Source: Coemansia sp. RSA 922
Lineage: Eukaryota; Kickxellomycota; Kickxellomycetes; Kickxellales; Kickxellaceae
DNA: 14,775 nucleotides
Direction: 5' to 3'
Assembly (NCBI GenBank): GCA_027577415.1
Contig: JANBQS010000604.1
Span: 1 to 14,775 of the forward strand
Positions 9,194-14,775 of the stretch are shown piece after piece. How positions within the stretch are numbered: the first letter of the stretch is position 1; each line of letters begins with the position of its first letter. The position numbers were made by a program, and so were the translations under genes. The notes beneath the pieces were generated by a model. That model had not been told where the DNA came from, ran no database searches, and was given only the letters and a program-made list of their open reading frames with translations.

Positions 9194-12100
9194 TTAAAAT
9201 TCGTTAGCTTGGACAAGCTCGGCAAACTTCCCGCCGTTTGCTATCAGTTCTTGGGGAGGACCAATTTCAACAATCTCACCCTTCTCCATGACAATGATTC
9301 TGTCGCTGTTCATGATAGTATCCAAGCGATGAGCAATAGTGAGCACCGTGCAGTCACTAAACTCGGTGCGGATCAGTTCTTGTATCTTGCGATCAGTCTC
9401 CAGGTCCACATCGGCAGTCGCCTCGTCCAAGATCATGACCCTGCGCTTGCGCATGAGCAAGCGGCATAAGCTAAACAGTTGCTGTTGACCGCTGCTAAAT
9501 ACACCGCCATTAGAGCTCATTAGTCCATTGATTCCAATGCTGACAGATGGCTTGACCTCGTATTTCTCCCACTTTCTGTCAAACATAAACAGCACCGCAC
9601 GCGTCAGCAATCCACTTTTTGCCCACCTTAGTTTGTTTTCTCTATCCCAGTAGGCTTTATCATCCTCTTCCTCCGCATAATCATCCTCGTCGTCATTGTG
9701 GACAACACCATTTGTGTTAGCCAAGCTACTGGCTACTTTAGCTGCCTTGCGCTTACTTTCTGGCTGAATCAAATCAGCTACACCGCACTTAATCATTGCT
9801 GCCCACATATCTTCAATAGTGAACTCGTTCAATGGATCCAAATTACGCTTAACAGTTCCGCTAAACATGGCTGACTCTTGCGGGATAATACCCAGCCTGG
9901 GTCGGAAGTCACCAACGCCAAACTTTGAGGTATCATGGCCATCAATTTCAATAGATCCTTCAACATTCTTGTTAAGCAGTCGGAATATGGCCTTGGCCAA
10001 TGTCGACTTTCCAGCACCAGTACGTCCAACAATACCAATTTTCTCTCCGGGTCGGGCAGTGAAATTGAGATTCTTCAGCGCATAATCCAGACCAGCTCCG
10101 TATTTGACAGAGAGGTTCTTAAACTCGACATTTCCAATATTTGGCCACTCACTAGGCACGCGACAGTCATCAACAACGTATGGTGCTTCTGGCTCGATGT
10201 CCGATAATTGACGGAATGTACTAATGTCATTTGAGAACCGTTTCAGTCGGCTGGGGATTAACATCAACATTTTGATACTGTAGGTCAGTTCACCTACGTC
10301 ATTTTGAAGCATCTTCAGTTGACTCGAACTGGGCTTGTGCCTGGTCAAATGAGATTGCATTAAAGCTGAGAGTGTAGATAGCATACTTCCAGCATTAAAT
10401 AATCCAGCATTAACCATGTTTGACAGCACATTTAACGAGCTCAGCGGTCTGCTGATTTTATTGTCCTCATCTTTGTCAGAGATATAGCGCGAGATGTAGT
10501 GTGACTCTACTCCAAAAATACGAATCATAAAGCTTCCATCTTCAATAATGCTAGAGGTCTGGGAATGCCCACCTTCTATTTCTTCGCTAATATTGCACAG
10601 CGAGCTGATCACATCACTAGCAATATTAATGGATATTCTACCCGACCAAATAATAACAGGCACAATAAACATCAATTGTGGCGTTGCCATTGCTGAACGC
10701 CAAATAGTAAGTAAAGAATCGATTATGTTAAGGGTTTCTGAACGCAAAAATGACGGGATAAGGACTGACATTGTCCTGGATCCATTATCACACGCTGACG
10801 AGATCTTGAATCGATTAGTCTTTTCAATCAACGAAAGCGGGGCATGAATCAAACTATGCGCAAACTTTGCTTCCATATTGTCACTTGTGCTATCTCCAGA
10901 TGCAATGTCATTTACATAATCTTCGAGTAAACGCATTATCTGAATCGTAATGGTCTTTAACAGGCTAATCTTCAGGTACCACAACACTGCGTCATGGCTA
11001 ACAGCGTTGGATTTTGCATTCTCCTTCAGCGCGGCAATGTTGTATCCATTCAGTACAAACGTCACCATAGGACGGATAGATGCCAAAATTATAGCAACAC
11101 TTAACACTTTCCAGCCGCAAACCTTTAGAACATAATTGGCATTGTCCAGTAACATATACTTCTGTGATGGTAGTTGATCTTCGTCAGATTCTGGGGTTTC
11201 TAGTGACGTATCCTCGGAAGTTGATGCTTGGGCATCAGCATCAGCAGTAGGAATTTCGGAAGTGAAATCTACGTCAGTTTCATTGATGATAGGCACACAG
11301 ACATCATTAATCTCAACGGCAGCAACAGTAGCAACAAACTGGTGCACTTTGGGCTCCTGGCGGACAACGGAGACGGTATTATTGTCAACTGTGACAACTT
11401 GGCTGCAAAATAACAGCATAGATTCTGAGTGCGTGGTAACAATGCGTAGCTTGTTACCCAACAATCCAGAACCCAAGATGACATTGTCCAATATATGGCG
11501 CTTGACATGAGCGTCAACTGCCGACAATGGGTCATCCAGAATGTAAACATCTGCCTGCGAGTACACAGTTCTGGCTAAAGCTAGTCTAGCCCGCTGTCCG
11601 CCGGATATGTTGATTCCGCGTTCGCCAATGATAGTCAAATCGCCGTTGGGCCATGACTCCAAATCCCGAGTCAGTGCGCAGGCATGGATGACTTTCCAGT
11701 AGTACTCCTCATCAAAATCGCGACCAAATAGAATGTTTGCGCGCATAGTGTCGTTCATAATCCATGGTGATTGCTCCATATAGCCAATTCTGCCAACTAT
11801 TGTACCAGATCCCTTGGTCATCTCCAGCTCTCCACACATGGCTAAAAGAAGTGAGGACTTTCCCGAGCCTGTCTTACCAACCACCGCTACGAGGTCATCG
11901 CCAATTGCGTTCAAGGTAATCTGGTTGAGAAGATTGGCTTTCTTTTCCCACCTAAAACTGCAGTTGTCCAACTGAATTGATGGCACGGCCTTCAGCTCTT
12001 CTAATTTCTCGTGAGCGATGGTGTTGAATGTCTCGCACCTAAATAGGGGTTCAAGCGTATTGTTATTTCTGACCAAATCAGATATTCCAGTAATTCCCCA

Positions 12101-13507
12101 TGCGATATTTGCAATACTCCAGCGCAGATTGCCAATATGTTCAGTCATTTCGAGTAATTTTGAATTAGTCATAGAGGTATCATAGACCGGTATCGTATTT
12201 AGATACAAGACAACTGTCATATACATGGATAAATCTGTGGCAAGCGTGCGGACAATTTTCATTATTGTTAATCCAAAGCGTACCAATGGGGCGTACCACG
12301 GTAGTTGCTTTAAGTAGTCACGATTTCCCCTTAGCTTTGGATCCAAGTACATTCGCTCCCACCCAAACATTTTTACGGTTTTGATATTAAAATAAATTTC
12401 GTCAATCGAATCGCCTGGACTACATTCATTAGTGTGATCCCAATACGCTGTATCGCCAACAAAGTGTTCCAGTGCTTGTTCAACGGTGGTAATGGCCAAA
12501 GACACTACAAGAGGTATACACGCAAACCAACCTACCTGGTTGTAGATTGGTAGCACAGTTGCAAAAGTTCCAAAAACATAGGGAACAAGATCTTGGAGTT
12601 TAAAGACGCTGTCAACCAAATCCTCTACCGTAGTATATTCCCGATAGGGGATGTTCTTCAATCCAGAATAAAGTAGTGGTCTGCGTGCTAGTTCTAATTC
12701 TAATACGTCTTGAACTCGTGATTTTTCAAAACCAATGTAGCCATTTAAGTGATCCTTTTGGGCCATCAAAAATTCTACCAGTATCATGCCTGCAGCAGCC
12801 ATGTATGTCTTGTAAAAGTTGTTGTCGTCAGATAAATCTAGACAATGGTAAATGTATCCGGTTAGCATTGTCTTGAATATCGGTAGTAGTTGGAACATCA
12901 TTCCAGCGATGTGAATTGGAATCATAGGCTTCCATATCATGCGAGCAATGGCCCGGATAAGAAACAGAGGCTCATCAGTGTTAATAAATAACTCAGCATA
13001 GGCATGGCGCAGCTGGAACCTCTCGGGAACTGACCACATGTCATCTAGAGTTAGTGCGCGCAGCTTTTGCAATATGTTAAGTTGGCGCACTTGGGAATAA
13101 GAAACGTCATGCATAATTGACTTTAGTTGGGCTTGACTAGAGTCATCAAGGTTGGCCAGCACTAGGTACACATGAAGCAGGACACATAGAGCACTTGTCA
13201 GTGGATTGGCATTGCTGCAAAGCAGGCGGTAGATGCCAATTGCGTTGGCAAGCTGAAAGTAGGTGTATCCTGAAGGATGGGCAGCCAGCAAGGGTAGAGC
13301 AAATGAAGCAACTTGGTTGAGTGTTCTAGTCCATCCAGAGTAGTGGCTGGCAGCAATGACTACCAAAAGAGCGCTGGCAATGTGCGAGAAGGGGCTGGAA
13401 AGTTGTGGTGAAAAGGAGCACTTGACACGCGCAGTGAAGTAAATTGCTGAAAGCGCTACAGCGGCATCAATAACCGGGTAGGCCATGCCACCGAGTAGAG
13501 AAGACAT
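9194..13507 (-). CDS. ABCC/MRP-type full-length ABC transporter (1437 aa)
   Basis: The order is a short N-terminal extra membrane domain (about four hydrophobic segments, residues 5-145), TMD1, NBD1, an acidic linker, TMD2 and NBD2. NBD1 shows Walker A GKTGSGKS (544-551), signature ISGGQ (634-638), Walker B YILDD (D659 where catalytic Glu is usual, typical of ABCC NBD1) and H693. NBD2 has GRTGAGKS (1161-1168), Q1210, signature SSGQQ (1338-1342), VMILDE with catalytic E1362, and H1393. EIYFNIKTVKMFGWE in TMD1 is the ABCC hallmark. The family exports organic anions, glutathione conjugates or metals across the plasma or vacuolar membrane; the substrate here is unknown. K550 to the NBD1 signature is 85 residues, but K1167 to the NBD2 signature is 171, because of an insertion at about 1249-1318 with an acidic core (1271-1283). 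The start is ATG at 13505-13507 (weak context, C at -3). The upstream TTG is not used as a start here, and a second in-frame ATG at 13486 has a better context. Base composition is visibly more AT-rich than ROD. Confidence 0.93.
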   Translation of the reverse strand: MSSLLGGMAYPVIDAAVALSAIYFTARVKCSFSPQLSSPFSHIASALLVVIAASHYSGWTRTLNQVASFALPLLAAHPSGYTYFQLANAIGIYRLLCSNANPLTSALCVLLHVYLVLANLDDSSQAQLKSIMHDVSYSQVRQLNILQKLRALTLDDMWSVPERFQLRHAYAELFINTDEPLFLIRAIARMIWKPMIPIHIAGMMFQLLPIFKTMLTGYIYHCLDLSDDNNFYKTYMAAAGMILVEFLMAQKDHLNGYIGFEKSRVQDVLELELARRPLLYSGLKNIPYREYTTVEDLVDSVFKLQDLVPYVFGTFATVLPIYNQVGWFACIPLVVSLAITTVEQALEHFVGDTAYWDHTNECSPGDSIDEIYFNIKTVKMFGWERMYLDPKLRGNRDYLKQLPWYAPLVRFGLTIMKIVRTLATDLSMYMTVVLYLNTIPVYDTSMTNSKLLEMTEHIGNLRWSIANIAWGITGISDLVRNNNTLEPLFRCETFNTIAHEKLEELKAVPSIQLDNCSFRWEKKANLLNQITLNAIGDDLVAVVGKTGSGKSSLLLAMCGELEMTKGSGTIVGRIGYMEQSPWIMNDTMRANILFGRDFDEEYYWKVIHACALTRDLESWPNGDLTIIGERGINISGGQRARLALARTVYSQADVYILDDPLSAVDAHVKRHILDNVILGSGLLGNKLRIVTTHSESMLLFCSQVVTVDNNTVSVVRQEPKVHQFVATVAAVEINDVCVPIINETDVDFTSEIPTADADAQASTSEDTSLETPESDEDQLPSQKYMLLDNANYVLKVCGWKVLSVAIILASIRPMVTFVLNGYNIAALKENAKSNAVSHDAVLWYLKISLLKTITIQIMRLLEDYVNDIASGDSTSDNMEAKFAHSLIHAPLSLIEKTNRFKISSACDNGSRTMSVLIPSFLRSETLNIIDSLLTIWRSAMATPQLMFIVPVIIWSGRISINIASDVISSLCNISEEIEGGHSQTSSIIEDGSFMIRIFGVESHYISRYISDKDEDNKISRPLSSLNVLSNMVNAGLFNAGSMLSTLSALMQSHLTRHKPSSSQLKMLQNDVGELTYSIKMLMLIPSRLKRFSNDISTFRQLSDIEPEAPYVVDDCRVPSEWPNIGNVEFKNLSVKYGAGLDYALKNLNFTARPGEKIGIVGRTGAGKSTLAKAIFRLLNKNVEGSIEIDGHDTSKFGVGDFRPRLGIIPQESAMFSGTVKRNLDPLNEFTIEDMWAAMIKCGVADLIQPESKRKAAKVASSLANTNGVVHNDDEDDYAEEEDDKAYWDRENKLRWAKSGLLTRAVLFMFDRKWEKYEVKPSVSIGINGLMSSNGGVFSSGQQQLFSLCRLLMRKRRVMILDEATADVDLETDRKIQELIRTEFSDCTVLTIAHRLDTIMNSDRIIVMEKGEIVEIGPPQELIANGGKFAELVQANEF

Positions 13508-13574
13508 GCGTGTCAAAGAGTCTCTAGGAGGATATATCTATGTCAAGTAAGAAATAGGTAAAAAGAGGTGCTTG

Positions 13575-13584
13575 AAATATAAAA
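13575..13584. promoter_or_regulatory. TATA-like element, possibly for the ABC transporter
   Basis: The sequence reads TATAAAA on the plus strand (13578-13584) and TATATTT on the minus strand (13575-13581). On the minus side it lies about 70 nt upstream of the transporter ATG, a plausible distance for a core promoter with a short leader. On the plus side it would serve only the tiny ORF at 13621 or a long Alba leader. Direction cannot be decided from sequence. Confidence 0.25.
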
Positions 13585-13874
13585 GTGAGCAAAAGCAAGA
13601 AGGATATTAGACTAGATAAAATGCCGGAGAAACTTCAAGAGGATTTAAAGGAAAAGTAGGCGCTGCTTCAACCCTTGAAGAAAAAAAACATGCTGACTGT
13701 GGCCGCAGCAGCCCAGTCAATACCCTTTTTAGCCTTTTGAGCATCGTTTTCTACTCACCTCCAAAAGAGTACTATGGCGCTTACCTTTAAAGGGGGGCAA
13801 GCGATTTTTTCTCTCTCTTTTAGTGCTCCCTTTAAAAGAAAGCAGGAGACCGCCAATTGCTTGTTTCAGAAGAC

Positions 13875-13985
13875 ATGGCACGAACTAAAGATCCGACATC
13901 ACTTGGTGTCAAGATCCACACTGCTCGTGCCCATACAGGGCTCCAATACAACGATTTTTCCGTCATCACCAAAAAAAAAATCTGA
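13875..13985 (+). other. Upstream ORF (36 codons) before the Alba-domain gene
   Basis: The ATG has G at -3 and G at +4, a good initiation context. The frame begins MARTKDPTSLGVKIH, ends in three lysines and Ile (the coding reading of the A10 tract), and stops with TGA at 13983-13985, 35 nt before the Alba ATG. I recognise no family. The first five residues equal those of histone H3, but the rest does not. It could be a translated uORF, an unrecognised first exon, or chance open sequence. Whether it is transcribed depends on the start site of the Alba mRNA, which the sequence does not settle. Confidence 0.25.
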
Positions 13986-14002
13986 TCCAATTTTTTTTTT
14001 TT
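13971..14002. repeat. Paired poly(A)10 / poly(T)12 tract with a 10-nt spacer
   Basis: Ten A (13971-13980), the spacer TCTGATCCAA and twelve T (13991-14002) form a perfect inverted arrangement just before the Alba start. Poly(dA:dT) tracts are known to exclude nucleosomes in fungal promoters. The spacer also supplies a CCAAT box at 13987-13991. The same segment could be read as a branch site (CTGAT) plus polypyrimidine tract of an intron in the Alba leader. Confidence 0.6.
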
Positions 14003-14008
14003 GTCGTG

Positions 14009-14018
14009 TATATATAAA
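14009..14018 (+). promoter_or_regulatory. TATATATAAA element immediately before the Alba ATG
   Basis: This is a strong TATA consensus, but it ends only two bases before the ATG at 14021. If it were used with the usual spacing of 30 nt or more, transcription would start inside the coding sequence, and exon 1 has no other Met. It may therefore be an AT-rich leader rather than the working TATA box. Confidence 0.3.
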
Positions 14019-14020
14019 CT

Positions 14021-14626
14021 ATGAAGAACCGTCAGAAAAAGTCAAAATACGTAGTGTGCGCGGACAGTATCGCAGAGCAAGCGACATCAGCAAGTGTGGG
14101 CTCAAGTGGGGTCGCCGACATTCGGATAACAACTCACGGCAAGATCCGCAATTACGTCGAATATATAAACGACAGTTTGCAAACGGTGAGTTAAGCTCAT
14201 GTTATATACAGCGCCTGCCAAGCTCACCTACTTTTCAAGTTTATCATGGTGCTAATCAGTAGACTATTGCATTCGAATGTGTAGCAGCCCGAACGGACAT
14301 TGTTTGTCTACGCACAGGGTGCAGCTGTCGGCAAGCTAGTAACCGTGCTAGAGATTGTAAAGAGATCTGGGCATACGGGATTGACACAGTCACTGACAAT
14401 AGGCGACTCGGCTATTTCGCCATGTACACGTAGAACAAAGGTCCCAAACGCCGAATCCGCCGAGTCGAGTGCTCGAGGGATGTACAGTACCACTCTGTCG
14501 AAGGCCTTTACCCAAGATCCGCCCACCGAAGCCACAGCGGGCGACGCACCAAAATCAGAGCCGCTTGCTGAAGCCAAGCAGCCTGGCGAGCCTTGGATGC
14601 AAGCTGAGCTGCATAGGTTATTATAG
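14021..14626 (+). CDS. Alba-domain protein, Rpp25/Pop6-like (RNase P/MRP subunit); exons 14021..14185 and 14288..14626
   Basis: Splicing one intron gives a 167-residue protein. Exon 1 (55 codons) starts MKNRQKK and ends with ADIRITTHGKIRNYVEYIN (residues 32-50), the first strand and helix of the Alba fold. Exon 2 continues with LFVYAQGAAVGKLVTVLEI then VKR (60-81), the second half of the Alba core with its conserved Gly and EIxKR end. GLTQ (86-89) and TTLSKAF (123-129) match the GLHQ and final LSK strand of Rpp25 proteins. The tail is Pro/Ala/Glu-rich and disordered-looking; the stop is TAG at 14624-14626. Rpp25 (Pop6 in yeast) pairs with Rpp20/Pop7 and binds the P3 arm of RNase P and MRP RNA, acting in tRNA 5' and rRNA processing in the nucleolus. 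The MKN start resembles the MEN start of human Rpp25, which supports this ATG. A different Alba family, with a general RNA-binding role, is possible. The Alba fold is near certain; the subunit assignment is likely. Confidence 0.85.
14186..14287 (+). other. Spliceosomal intron in the Alba-domain gene
   Basis: The donor GTGAGT is at 14186-14191, a branch-like GCTAAT at 14251-14256, and the acceptor TAGCAG ends at 14287. It is phase 0 and 102 nt long. The splice joins the two halves of the Alba fold exactly. Without splicing, exon 1 stops two codons later. An alternative acceptor at TGTAG (ending 14284) would add one Gln and keep the frame. Confidence 0.82.
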
Positions 14627-14698
14627 CCGTATTCATAGTTGTAATTGATTATAGTGGAAGGTGTTAAGACTGTAAAGCAAGGACGTTGAATATCAAAT
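14627..14698. terminator. Convergent 3' ends of the Alba gene and the actin-like gene
   Basis: There are only 72 bp between the two stop codons. No canonical AATAAA is present on either strand. The sequence is moderately AT-rich with TTGTAATTGATTATAG on the plus strand. Both mRNAs probably end inside the neighbour's territory or here. Confidence 0.35.
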
Positions 14699-14775
14699 TC
14701 AGTAGAGCTTCTTTCTGATAATATCAGGGTCTTCCTGGTATTCCTCCGCGGTGACCCACATCCTCTTGAAGGAGC
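14699..14775 (-). CDS. C-terminal 24 codons of an actin-family (actin-related?) protein, 5' partial
   Basis: The minus-strand frame is open from the window edge to TGA at 14699-14701. It reads SFKRMWVTAEEYQEDP and ends KKLY. The MW[VI][TS]xxEYxE pattern is the signature end of actin and actin-related proteins (actin ends MWISKxEYDESGP..RKCF), and the few residues after it have the expected length. The last residues differ from conventional actin, so an actin-related protein of a chromatin-remodelling or dynactin complex is more likely than actin itself. With so little sequence the subfamily cannot be named. Confidence 0.55.
   Translation of the reverse strand, partial: SFKRMWVTAEEYQEDPDIIRKKLY

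Larger units (their letters stand above)
13508..14020. promoter_or_regulatory. Divergent intergenic/promoter region between the transporter and Alba genes
   Basis: These 513 bp separate two genes transcribed away from each other and should hold both promoters. They contain a TATA-like element near 13575-13584, an A8 run near 13680-13688, a perfect 10-bp palindrome CCTTTAAAGG at 13784-13793 with two related TTTAAA sites (near 13644 and 13830), a 36-codon ORF and a paired A/T tract. A short 12-codon ORF starts at 13621. I found no protein-family match and no RNA gene in the stretch. Confidence 0.5.

Noticed and set aside
13508..13516. TTG start giving three extra residues to the transporter
   Set aside because: Non-ATG starts are rare in eukaryotic nuclear genes and an in-frame ATG follows three codons later.
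13875..13892. MARTK start as a histone H3 gene fragment
   Set aside because: Only the first five residues agree; the following sequence has none of the H3 pattern (no QTARKST).
13774..14262. A 162-codon plus-strand frame covering the promoter and first Alba exon
   Set aside because: Its product has low-complexity stretches from the A and T tracts and no family pattern, while another frame of the same DNA encodes the Alba fold with good splice sites.
1..14775. Mobile elements, tRNA/rRNA genes, CRISPR arrays, viral remnants or a multi-gene defence system
   Set aside because: No terminal repeats, transposase or polymerase motifs, tRNA B-box-like sequence or regular repeats were seen on either strand by eye.

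Overview
This window is nuclear DNA from a compact eukaryotic genome, most likely a fungus. The evidence is two short introns with GTAAGT/GTGAGT donors (one with a GCTAAT branch-like site), small intergenic gaps, very long single-exon genes and a fungal-style ABCC transporter. The largest gene encodes a ROD/KNTC1-type kinetochore protein, which the familiar yeasts lack. That points to an early-diverging fungal lineage. A zygomycete-grade fungus such as Kickxellomycotina is my guess; the sequence alone does not prove it.

Layout from left to right. (1) Positions 1-485, plus strand: the last two exons of a paraoxonase/arylesterase-like gene that begins outside the window. (2) Positions 626-8926, minus strand: one uninterrupted 2766-codon ORF for a ROD (KNTC1) homologue, the large scaffold of the RZZ complex that loads dynein and checkpoint proteins on unattached kinetochores. 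It converges with the paraoxonase gene across a 140-bp gap. (3) Positions 9194-13507, minus strand: a full-length ABCC/MRP-type ABC transporter of 1437 residues, with a short extra N-terminal membrane domain and an unusual acidic insertion of about 70 residues in the second nucleotide-binding domain. (4) Positions 13508-14020: a 513-bp divergent intergenic region with a paired poly(A)/poly(T) tract, a CCAAT box, TATA-like elements and a 36-codon upstream ORF. (5) Positions 14021-14626, plus strand: a two-exon gene for a 167-residue Alba-domain protein resembling Rpp25/Pop6 of RNase P/MRP. Its coding frame becomes clear only after removing a 102-nt intron. (6) Positions 14699-14775, minus strand: the last 24 codons of a gene whose C-terminus looks like the actin family; it converges with the Alba gene.

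The genes do not form an evident pathway. Kinetochore signalling, membrane export, tRNA/rRNA processing and lactone/ester hydrolysis appear to be ordinary neighbours. I saw no mobile element, tRNA, rRNA, CRISPR array or viral remnant. The points most worth following are the ROD homologue in a probable fungus, the acidic insertion in the transporter's second ATPase domain, and the upstream-ORF/poly(dA:dT) arrangement before the Alba gene. Family assignments rest on recognising conserved motifs by eye; no database search was run.
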